NCBI GenBank assembly: GCA_022496205.1
Contig: WTXD01000050.1
Location: 124,001-188,000 of the forward strand
DNA from: Gloeopeniophorella convolvens
Taxonomy: Eukaryota > Basidiomycota > Agaricomycetes > Russulales
Reading direction: 5' to 3'
DNA: 64,000 bases
The translations under genes were made by a program, and so were the position numbers. The notes beneath the pieces were generated by a model that had not been told where the DNA came from, searched no databases, and saw only the letters and a program-made list of their open reading frames with translations. This document shows positions 54,828 to 64,000 of this stretch, piece by piece (the first letter of the stretch is position 1; each line of letters starts with the position of its first letter).

Positions 54828-55483
54828 TGTCAGGACTCACTCGCAATGTGCACGCAGAGAGGATAGCAGAGGGGTTTGGAGAGCGTCACAAGGGGGAAGA
54901 CAGGAGATGAGCTGCGATATGCAGGAACAGAGTGGGAACACACTAACAGTGCTATTGCAGTGCTAGGTACAGATGAGAGTGCCATAGATGGACAGTCTAA
55001 GGACCACTGGGCGATACATGGGGGTCTTATATACTACTGGAGACCCCCTAGATGAATCTGGTTTGATTACTGATGGGGATTCCAGAGGGGATTCCCCATA
55101 ACCTCTCTTCTCTGATATGCTTCTTAGATTCCATCACAAAGTGGAGCTTGAGGCCTTATGGAGTTCTTGATGATCAGAGTCCCAAAGAGGACGCGTGAAG
55201 TGTTTCACCTTGATCAAGGTTCTGGTTACTTTGGGACGAGTAATATGGCCATTCTGAGAGATCCCTAGTCTGGGATCTTGGGGGTATCCCAGGGTTAATT
55301 GGCCATTAGTGAGTAGGGTGAGGAATGAGGGTGAGGGGTCATGTGATGTATTTCGACTTGTAGTCGCAATGTGAGTGGTACGCGTCACATTGCGGGCGAC
55401 GCGTAAGGTGTTTACTAGTAGGGCTGGGTTCGCTTTAGTGTTCTGAGCAGTTCGACCTCCTTGAAGCCCTAGTGTTCATGACA
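54828..55483 (-). repeat. Gypsy left (3') LTR
   Basis: 656 bp with ends TGTCAGG...CATGACA. On the minus strand the preceding sequence AAAGAGGGGATAA is a good polypurine tract, and TATATAAGACC near 55,035 is a TATA candidate. It interrupts the Helitron helicase. Confidence 0.82.
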
Positions 55484-57645
55484 TTATCCCCTCTTTATGA
55501 TTGCGCTGTGCCTGAAGCACATTGATAAGTCTGTCATGAGCGAGTGATGGTGGTTGCAGCATAGAGGGGTGTCGTTGGTGGAATGAGTGAACAGTTTCCA
55601 TAGCATGTTTCATTTCTGAGTAAGGGACCCATGAATTTTCAGAGTCAGGGTAACCTTTCCACTTGACAAGGTACTGAACGCCTCGTCGGTTTCTAGTGGG
55701 TCGACTCTTGATAATTGTTTCAATCTCGTAGTGTCCTTCTTCGTTGTCAATGATTTCCGGTGGAGGTGTCGAGTAGTTAGGTCCGTGAGCAGTGGTTTCT
55801 TTGTATGGGGAAATGAGTGAGTTGTGAAAGATGGGATGGATGTGCCAATGGTCAGGTAGTTTGAGTTTACTGGTGACTGCATAGGAGGTGATGACCTTGA
55901 ATGGTCTATAACGTTTGGGTGCTAACTTCGCCTTTGGATGTGTTGTACGAAGATTCTTTGCTTCTAGCCAGACAAGATCTCCTTCTTTGTACTTGTGTTC
56001 TGGTCCGTCAGGTCTAGAGCGTTTCATGATTTCTGTGGTGTTTTCTAAGCTTGCTTTGATTTCGGTGCGGATTTACTCAAGTAGTATGAGACGTTGTTCG
56101 GCAGATTCAACTTTGGAACCAAGTTGTGGTGGTGGAATGAATTCGGGGAGGAAGCCATACCAGGCTAGGAAGGGTGCAATATAGGTAGCTGAGTGTTGGC
56201 GATTATTGTGTGTGAATTCCATGAATGGGATGAGGTCAACCCAGTTGTCTTGTTGATAGTTGCAGAAGACTCGTAGGTATTGTTCTAGTTCTTGGTTAAC
56301 TCGTTCTGTTTCACTGTCGGTCTGAGGGTGGTATGCAGTACTGAGGGTGAGAGTTACTTGAAGTCGTTTCCAGACTTCTTGCATAAATTGCGATGCAAAT
56401 TGCGGTCCTCTGTCGGAGATAACTTGTTTAGGAAGTCCAGTGCGCTTTCAGACATAATTGATGTAGAGGTCGGCAGTTTGTTCTGAGGTGATAGTTTTAT
56501 GACAGGGAGCAATGATAGTAGCTTTGGTGAAGCGGTCGACTATGACATAGAGTAAGTCATACCCCTTTGAGATAGGGAGGTCGGTAATGAAGTCTATGGT
56601 GATGACTTCCCAGGGACAGTTTGGGATTTCATTCAGATGCAGTGGAATGGGATTAGGGTGTTGTTGTTTAGTGGTTTGGCAAGTGGCACAGCCGTCGACG
56701 TAGTCTTTAACAAATTTGGATATTCCAGGCCACCAGTACTCTTGAGAGACTAGTTCATAAGTTTTCCATCTTCCTGGGTGGCCGGTGGCGAGTGACTCAT
56801 GGTATTGTTGAACAATTTCTTGTCGTAATTTGGTGTCTTTGGGGATATAGACCTTTCCTTGATGTAAGATGAGACCGTCTTTGTAGTTCCAATCTTCTAA
56901 GCCTTTCGCTATCGTACGTGGACCATTCTTCATGATTGTTGTTAACGCTTTAGTGACTTCTTCGTCTTTGTCTTGAGATTCTCTGATGCGTCATCGTAGG
57001 TTTTGGTCTCCAATGGTAGTGGTAGTGCCAGCGCGAGTAGCTCGGATTGCGAAGAACTTGGTGTCCAGGAGGATTTTGTTGTCGTTTTCAGTCATTATCC
57101 CCTCTTTAAGATCTGGACAGCGGGACAGATGATCGGCGCGGTTGTAAATGCCAGGTTTATGAAGGAGAAGAATGTCGTATTGGGAAAGTTCGAGAGACCA
57201 ACGTGCTTGTCTTCGAGTGAGTTTCTGTTTTGTGGTGAAGTATGTCAGGTTGTTGTGGTCGGTCCAGATTTCAACACGGTGTTGAGCCCCTTATAAATAG
57301 TGTCGATAGGTTTCAAGGGAACGGATAATAGCAAGAAGTTCTTTGTCGTGGATGTCGTAGTTGCGTTCTGCATCGGTCATGGATTTAGACAGGAATGCGA
57401 CTAGGTGCCAGTGGTTAATTTCGTCTGGTTGCTCCAGCACAGTGCTGATAGCAAAGTCAGAGGTGTCTGTAATCAGATGAAATGGACGAGTGTGGTCGGG
57501 GAGTGTGAGAACTGGGGCTGAGGTGAATGCGTACTTGAGGTTGTCAAATGCTTGTTGACAGGCTGAGGACCACTGGAACGGAGTATCTTTATGTGTGAGG
57601 GCATGAAGTGGACGTGCAATCTTAGAGAAATCCTTGATAAAACGT
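55476..57645 (-). pseudogene. Gypsy pol: RT end, RNase H, integrase, chromodomain
   Basis: In minus order: RFIKDFSKIARPLHALTHK (RT thumb/connection), PFHLITDTSDFAISTVLEQ and DAERNYDIHDKELLAIIRSL (RNase H). Integrase follows: zinc domain QQYHESLATGHPGRWKTYE with CATCQTTKQQH, catalytic ITIDFITDLPIS, ISDRGPQFAS, and LSTAYHPQTDSETERVNQEL. Then come GPY/F-like KRYRPFKVITSY and a chromodomain YEIETIIKSRP...YLVKWKGYPDSENSWVP. In-frame stops near 57,296 (TAA), 56,447 (TGA) and 56,075 (TAA) make it a pseudogene. Chromodomain integrases steer such elements to heterochromatin. Confidence 0.9.
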
Positions 57646-58362
57646 TGATACCCCAAGGCCGGGCCTATCGGTGCCCGAACAAGGTAAGTAGCAGGCCATG
57701 TAGGGGGAACTAACCATAAGACCCATCGACCGAGGCCCTGGCGGTAGGACCGAGCATGCCATAATGGGCCGAGGTGCCCGAGCGGCTCGGCCGAGTCGGC
57801 GGCCGAGAGTCCGAGCGGAACGAGCACGAACTGAGTGACGCACAAGTGAATGAAGTTGGACTGGGCTCGGCCCAGTAGAATGAGAATAACAATAGAACTA
57901 AAAACAGTAAGCGCAAACGGTCAAAGGCGGAACATACGTGCGAGTCGGCCGAGCGGTCAACAAGAAGTAGTGAAATGGAAAGGACCGGGGCTTCGGCCCT
58001 AATACAAAACAAATCGGAACTGAGAACTGAGGGGTGAACTACCCCGGCGGGGGACTTTCTTGTTGGAAACTGAGTACAGTAAGGGTTTTTATACAAAGGG
58101 CGAGCCTCTAACCGCAGGCCGCACATGGGAATCTCTTCAAATCACCGTCCTCTAACCCGATCCGCAATCCGAACCCAAATCCTGCCTAACCGACGCTTGA
58201 ACCGAGTCGAAACAGCCGTCTTGAGCCTGGCCGAGGTTCCGGGGCTTCGGCCGAGGTTTCCGAGCGATCGGCCGAGCCTTTTGAGGGCTAGGGGCCTCGG
58301 TTCTGATCATGCTCCAGCTGGAGACTTCAGTAAACTGCTCGGACGCTGCGTAGAGTCGCGGT

Positions 58363-58847
58363 TGTTGAAGCGCAGCAGAGGGTGGAGTGACAACTAAAGG
58401 ACACAGAGTGACGCTCAGTCAGAGAAGGTCAAAAGACTAATACATTAGTGCAATACCTGAAGGACACAGAGTGACGCTACAAGGTAAGGTAAGTATAAGG
58501 TAGAAGTGAAAGGAGCGGTAGTGTACTTGCCTCAGTCAGAGAAGGTCAAAAGACTGAGGCTACAAAGGCGAAGAAAGAGGTCCTTATATACAGTAAGGAG
58601 CGACAGATAGCATGTGATAAACACTGCTTAGAAAGCCTAGGAGACCCACATGAAACGGAGTAAGAGTGGGTACCGGAGTACAGGGTGGGTCATGGAATGC
58701 CCTAGAAGAGTCCGGAACACGGAAACGAATGTGGGGCTGAGCACAGCCTTAAGTCTAGAACATTATGTACACAAGATAAGATAGTCCTTGATCATTAGGT
58801 CCATACCTAATCTAATCAGAGCCGCCAGGACACTGTCCGTCTCAACA
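58363..58847 (-). repeat. Left (3') LTR of copia B
   Basis: 485 bp, TGTTGAAG...CTCAACA, full length including both CAGTCAGAGAAGGTCAAAAG copies. The next base (58848) is already RNase H coding sequence, with no polypurine tract. Confidence 0.93.
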
Positions 58848-61800
58848 CGATGGTCTTTTGCTTGCGCGAGGACCAAGAGATTGCGCCTTCTGCTAGAAGG
58901 AATACGTAGCCAGAGGTGGAATGATAGTCGTCTGGGTTGTCTCCCCAGCTTGAGTCGAAGTAACCATAAAGTCCGACCCCATTGGCCCCATCATAGCGGA
59001 TGCGATAGTTAATAGTCCCCTTGAGGTATTTGAGGACATATTTTGCAAGGCTTAGATGTTTTGGTGAGGGATTTGCTGCGTACTGGGCAAGGCGTCCCAC
59101 AGCAAAGGAAATGTCCGGTCTAGTGCCAAGGTTTGCATAGAGCAAACTTCCGATGAGAGATTGATAGTACTGTCTCTCTTCAGCGGATGCCTCCTTATCT
59201 GACTTGACAAGATGCACTTCGGCGCCGGCAGGAAGGGGGGTGAGGTTAGGATCGGCACCATCCAGCTTGAATTGCTTCAGCTTGTGGAGGATATATCCAG
59301 ACTGGTCAACCTCTAGGCGGCGTAAGGGTCGATCACGAGTGATGCGAACCCCGAGGTAGGACTGGATTTCTCCAAGATCCGTCATCTCATAGCGCGCACT
59401 AAGAGCAGCCTTGATGCAATTAACCTCAGATAGGGAGTTCCCCATCAGTGTGATGTCGTCAACGTATAGAATAATGATGATTTTTATATCCCCCCCATGT
59501 TGAAGATACACATAGATCCCAGCATCTGAGACCGTGCGCGTGAAGCCAAGTTCCTCAAGAACTCCATGGAATTGCAAGTTCCATGCGCGTGAAGCTTGTT
59601 TGAGACCGTAGATTGCCTTTTTAAGGCGGCAGACCTTGTTCTCCTGGCCTGGTACTGCAAAACCTTGTGGTTGCTCCATATAGATTTCTTCATCCAGGTT
59701 GCCATGAAGGAACGCCGACTTGACGTCCATCTGGTGGATTTCCCAATCCTCTAGCGCAGCTAACGCTAGTAAGAGTCGTAGTGACTCAAATCTGGCAACT
59801 GGAGAGAAGGTTTCGTCGTAGTCTATCCCAGGGACTTGTGTAAAGCCCTTTGCCACCAACCAAGCTCGAAAGTGTCCATCTGCTTTGAGCTTGAAAACCC
59901 ATTTGGATTTTACAGCTTTGCGACCTGGAGGGAGATCATTAACTCCCATGTGCCGTTCTTGGCAAGAGCGTCCATTTCATATTGGCACGCTTCAGTCCAT
60001 TCCTCCGCGTTTTCAGACCGCATTGCCTCTTTATAAGTGGCAGGATCTTCACCAATTGCAGCTGCAAGTAGCTCTGCAATTCCCAGACGTCCAGACCGGA
60101 ATTCAGCGTTATCTCCAGAGTAGTACTTGGGGTTAGGACGATGCGGGCGCGCAGTGCGCCGCACAGGCCGAGCCTCATCCATTTCCCTAAGTAGCCGGCT
60201 ACGCTGCTCGGCATTCCCCCGCATTTGCTCAGGAGTTGGGCGGGGTGGATCTACTACTGGTGGCTGAATTATAGGTTCCAGTCTCTCCATATGTGGAGAT
60301 ACCACGGCTGGCCGGTGAACTGGCCATGTGGTGCATCTTTGAGGGGTCTGAGGGACCGGTGTTTGTCTGAATAGAGGTGGAGGGGTGACAGGTCGCTGTA
60401 CAATGAAGGGGTTTTCTTCCTGTTTTTCTTCCTTTGCAGGCGGATTAGGCGGCGCAGGAGAGGGAACAGGAGGTGGTGGAGGCGGTGGATTTGCCGGTGG
60501 GATAGCAAGTTGTACCGTTGGCACTGGTAAGACAACTGGGGCTGGTTGGAGAACAGTAGAGGACAGCTCAGGCCTCTGCTTAGATGGGAATGTGCTCTCA
60601 TCAAAGGTCACATCGCGGGACACTTCAATAGAGTGAGTACGTCCATTCCATAGTCGGTAGCCCTTGGAACCCGACTCGTACCCAACAAACGTGGTCTCAA
60701 TCACCTTAGCGTCGAGTTTCCTACGCTTGTCACTAGGCACATGTTTATATGCTAAGCATCCGAAGACACGAAAGTAAGAGACATCAGGAGTGTGACCAGC
60801 ACTCCAGCGCTCAATGGGTGTGCGCCACTCAAGCGTTCTGGTAGGGGTATGGTTATAGACGTGCACAGCAGCGCCTACCGCTAATTCCCAGAAGCCGAAA
60901 GACAGTCCAGCATGATGTAGCATGGACAGTGCCTTATCCATAATGGTGCGGTTAAACCGCTCGGCTTTTCCATTCTGCTGAGGCGACCCTGGCATCGTGG
61001 TGTGATGCTCAATTCCCTTCTCCGTGAGGATCTCCTTGACAGTGCCTGACAGGTACTCGCCACCTCGGTCTGAATGCAGAGCCTTTAGCGGTTGGGTGGT
61101 TTGTGTTTCCGCCCATGCTAGGAACTTCCTAAAGGCTGCAGCAAACTGATCCTTGGTTTTAAGGTAAAAGACAACTGCATGACGCGAGTAGTCATCTATG
61201 AAAGTGGCTGTGTACCGGGCACCTTGGATGGAGTCCTTCTGCATAGGCCCCGCAAGATCACTGTGAACAATCTCTAGAATGCGAGAGGCCTTTTTGGAGG
61301 AGTGAGGGAAGGGAAGTCGTGTGCTCTTGCCGAATTCACAAGCCGGACAAGGAGCAGAGGGCACGACTGAGCTATCAAGTGCAAGACCCTTGACAGAGTC
61401 TGCATGGCGCTTTAGGGTTTCATATGATACATGACCCATGCGCTGATGCCAGAGGTCCAAAGTGAGGGCAGTGGACCCAACATGTGCATTGAGGGACTGT
61501 ACTGAGGCGTCTAACCAGTAAAGGTTGCCTTCTAAGTAGCCCGTTGCAACATGACTCTGGTTGATAGAGATTTTAAAGGAGCGTTCCTCAAACGTGACAG
61601 TGGCCCCTTTCTGTGCTAGAGCACGCGTAGGTATAAAGTGTGTCTTGACATTTGGAATATGCAGCACATTATTGAGGGTTATCACGGAGTTCTGCCCTGT
61701 TTTGAAGACGACGGTGCCAACACCACATTGCTCGACTGTAGAGTTGTCTCCCAGGCTTATACTGCCTTTGGTGAGGGAGTAGTCTGTGAAGTCGGAGCGA

Positions 61801-62801
61801 TAGGGAGTGATATGGTGTGTTGCGCCAGAGTCCATCATCCAGCGGGATCGCACAGAGGCATAAAGGGAAACGCGCAGTTCATTGTCCACCTCCTGAATGG
61901 TGGCGGTGGTAGGTACTAGTACATGCGCGTTGGCGGACTTGTTACTGTCTGCCACCTTGTTGCCCTTGGCATCCACCTTTCCATCCTCAATGTCCTTCTT
62001 CAGCTTGCGACAATCAGGGCGGATGTGACCCTTTTTCTTGTAGTAGTGGCAAGTCACATCCTTTTTCTTGGGTTTGTCACCCTTGCCCTTGATGGGCGCC
62101 CTGGCCGCATTGAGAGAGCTATTGAACTGACGGCGCGTTTCCTCATTGAGGATTGTCTGCGCAATGTTGTCGTGCTCCAGCTTTGAGGGCAAGCTGGCAG
62201 CGAGGATGGTGGAGGCCACCGTGTCGTATGACGCCGGCATGGCCTGGAGGAGGATGAGGCAGAACTGGAGGTCAGAGACCCCCATGCCCGCAGAGGTGAG
62301 GTTGTTCCTCAGCGCGTTCAGCTCATTGAGCTGAGGTGTCATTGGCTTGGAGTCGTCCAGCCGCGCTTGGGTCAAGCTGACCCAGTTGTTAAAGGCCGTA
62401 GTGGCCCCAACGCCCGCATAGGTTTCCCTAAGCTTGCCCCACTTGTGAGCCACTGTAGGGTAAGTGGCGTCACTCTCAATGGAGCTCCAGATGGTGTAGG
62501 CCATGTGGGACATAAAGTATCCCTTCATGACGCCTTGGGCCGTGTCCCAGTCTTCTTGGGTGGCATGGGACGGCATTTCTTTGAGCTCCAAGAGCCCACC
62601 AAGGTTGGCCATCATGAGGAGGCCTTTGAATGAGGTAGACCACTCGTTCCAGTTGGAGCCCTCAAATTTGTTGCCTGGATTAGGCGTGAGCTTCATGTCC
62701 TTGAGGTTAAGTTTCAAGGACGAGGTGGAGGCAGGAAGGGATGCAGTTGGTGGCAGCGACTGCGCAGGGAGAAAAGTGGATGGAGAGGGAGGTGTCGACA
62801 T
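58848..62801 (-). pseudogene. Copia B gag-pol, frameshifted and 3'-truncated
   Basis: Same domain order as copy A, from MSTPPSPSTFLPAQS to RNase H. Defects: the zinc knuckle reads CHYYKKKGHIRPDC (second Cys lost); a 1-nt deletion near 59,933 (GAGATCATT against GAGATCCATT in A) shifts the frame between integrase and RT; the product ends after SRKQKTIV at the LTR, losing the last 110 or so RNase H residues with a catalytic acidic residue region. RT is otherwise well preserved (DVKSAFLHGNL, YVDDITLMGN). It retains the Gln codon that is a stop in A. Confidence 0.93.
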
Positions 62802-63239
62802 GTTGTCAAAAGTGCGATGGTAAGGTCTGTTGCCGAGGAGCAGTCAGCAACAGTGCTGGTGCAGAGAAGATGTAGATGCCTCCTGCGCATGTGAACTTGT
62901 ACCACTGATCATAATGACCAGTCCTCAGAGCCCATGATGTGCGACTTTGTAATGTACTTTGTAAGGTAATCCACTGTAGAGATGAGCCACCCGGCACGAC
63001 CATAGAGACAGCATTGAAATAGCCCATCTATGCGCTTTGGGGGAGTCTCTACTTAAGGCCTAGATGATTGGGCCAGTGGATAAGGGGGTCCAATTTGTTC
63101 TACATGCATGGCGCTCTGTTTCCCAATGGTCAGAAGACCTGGTACTGACGCTGGTTCATGCAGAGGTGAACTGTGAGGCTCATCCCTATGTACTACTGTA
63201 TAGTAGGGTAGCGCAGTTGTAACAGGCGCAAGGTCTAGG
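62802..63239 (-). other. Truncated leader of copia B
   Basis: 438 bp matching the gag-proximal leader of A, joined directly to the LTR at 63240. The GGTTATGGGCCC primer-binding site is absent. Confidence 0.8.
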
Positions 63240-63723
63240 TGTTGAAGCGCAGCAAAGGGTGGAGTGACAACTGAAGGACACAGAGTGACGCTCAGTCAGA
63301 GAAGGTCAAAAGACTAATACATTAGTGCAATACCTGAAGGACACAGAGTGACGCTACAAGGTAAGGTAAGTATAAGGTAGAAGTGAAAGGAGCGGTAGTG
63401 TACTTGCCTCAGTCAGAGAAGGTCAAAAGACTGAGGCTACAAAGGCGAAGAAAGAGGTCCTTATATACAGTAAGGAGCGACAGATAGCATGTGATAAACA
63501 CTGCTTAGAAAGCCTAGGAGACCCAATGAAACGGAGTAAGAGTGGGTACCGGGGTACAGGGTGGGTCATGGAATGCCCTAGAATAGTCCAGAACATGGAA
63601 ACGAATGTGGGGCTGAGCACAGCCTTAAGTCTAGAACATTATGTACACAAGATAAGATAGTCCTTGATCATTAGGTCCATATCTAATCTAATCAGAGCCG
63701 CCAGGACGCTGTCCGTCTCAACA
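63240..63723 (-). repeat. Right (5') LTR of copia B
   Basis: 484 bp, TGTTGAAG...CTCAACA, followed by the GCGGT duplication. It differs from the left LTR by roughly 2 percent. Confidence 0.93.
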
Positions 63724-63892
63724 GCGGTCCACAAGCACAGGGACTTCCGGGGCTGTAACTAAGGTGCAACTGAGGGCCGAGGGGTCAGAACTAAGGGGAA
63801 CTGAAGGGACTTAGCTAGGGCCGAGTACTAGGTTGTAGAATCGCGAAATTGGACCGCAACAGGGGCTGGACGCCTCAGGGGCGTATCAACGT

Positions 63893-64000
63893 CTGTAGAA
63901 ATTGCAAAGCCGAGGAATGCTTGGACATGCTTGAGTGTTTGCAGAGATGATAAGGCCGAGATATTCAATGGTTGTCTGAAGAAGGAACATTTTTCTGGTT
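63893..64000 (-). pseudogene. Gypsy RT segment continuing to the right edge
   Basis: The minus strand from the edge reads FLLQTTIEYLGLIIS, then after an apparent deletion LKHVQAFLGFA and FYRR, up to the ACGT target site. This is the standard RT palm/thumb order immediately before FIKDFS on the other side of the insertion. The frame changes between the two blocks, so this part too is decayed. Confidence 0.75.

Larger units (their letters stand above)
58363..63723 (-). mobile_element. Ty1/copia LTR retrotransposon B (internally deleted)
   Basis: Flanked by GCGGT at 58358-58362 and 63724-63728, a perfect 5-bp target duplication. The two LTRs (485 and 484 bp) differ at about ten positions. Internal sequence is closely related to element A but ends abruptly at both LTRs: about 365 bp encoding the RNase H end plus the polypurine tract is missing on the left, and about 440 bp with the primer-binding site on the right. 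Confidence 0.95.
57646..63888 (-). mobile_element. Solo LTR inserted in the gypsy RT, split by copia B
   Basis: Ends TGATACCCC (57646) and GGGGCGTATCA (to 63888), flanked by ACGT at 57642-57645 and 63889-63892. Excluding copia B and one GCGGT copy, its length is 717 + 160 = 877 bp. The minus strand has TATAAAAACCC near 58,085. Joining the flanks restores the gypsy sequence NFYRR-FIKDFS. The body is rich in GGCCGAG words. No coding sequence is seen. Confidence 0.85.
54828..64000 (-). mobile_element. Ty3/gypsy chromodomain element (partial, with nested insertions)
   Basis: The left (3') LTR is 54828-55483, then integrase to RT run leftward-to-rightward in minus orientation to 57645. The RT reading resumes at 63893 and continues past the right edge. 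The intervening 6.2 kb is a later insertion. The second LTR and the target duplication are outside the window. Confidence 0.88.

Noticed and set aside
55915..57296. Plus-strand ORFs 55915-56184, 56292-56486 and 57003-57296
   Set aside because: Antisense to the gypsy integrase and RNase H.
58816..58848. Extension of the copia B RT ORF into the LTR
   Set aside because: The last residues after SRKQKTIV are encoded by LTR sequence and result from the deletion junction.

Overview
The window looks like nuclear DNA of a mushroom-forming basidiomycete (Agaricomycetes). Genes are split by many introns of about 42-71 nt, gene spacing is tight, and several protein families (fused Egt1, AVL9, Dsc3, DUF2828, chromodomain gypsy and copia elements) are typical of such fungi. 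The species cannot be named from the sequence alone. All multi-exon models below were built by hand from splice motifs, reading-frame continuity and remembered family sequences.

Left part (1-29,500) is an ordinary gene-dense arm. In order: the C-terminal tail of an unidentified protein (+); a 290-bp CACTG-type miniature DNA transposon; a kinesin (+) with one apparent GA-AG intron; a Dsc3-type ER/Golgi ubiquitin-ligase subunit (-); a small conserved fungal protein (-); the ergothioneine synthase Egt1 (+); a three-repeat gelsolin/severin (+); a 14-exon DCAF-like WD40 protein (-); an AVL9 secretory-traffic protein (+) with a 10-nt microexon; a small internally duplicated protein (+); a DUF2828 protein (-); a DHHC palmitoyltransferase (+); a seven-helix membrane protein (-); and a hypothetical ORF (+). 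The genes do not form one pathway: cytoskeleton, protein turnover, membrane traffic and redox metabolism are mixed.

Right part (29,518-64,000) is a repeat island. It starts with a decayed Tc1/mariner copy bounded by TA, then about 5.6 kb without convincing genes that holds an interstitial TTAGGG tract and an AT-rich stretch. A palindromic minisatellite follows (36,430-36,947). It abuts Ty1/copia element A (36,948-43,583), whose pol carries a nested solo LTR with a perfect 5-bp duplication. Element A truncates a decayed host gene (43,584-45,380). A divergent pair of hypothetical genes (45,595-48,926) comes next, then a second array of the same minisatellite in opposite orientation, itself split by another solo LTR.

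From 50,529 to the right edge the sequence is a four-layer nest. A Helitron relic is interrupted by a Ty3/gypsy chromodomain element. That element's reverse transcriptase is interrupted by an 877-bp solo LTR (target duplication ACGT), which is interrupted by copia element B (target duplication GCGGT). Element B has intact ends and a clean target duplication, but lacks both the primer-binding site and the polypurine tract that element A retains.
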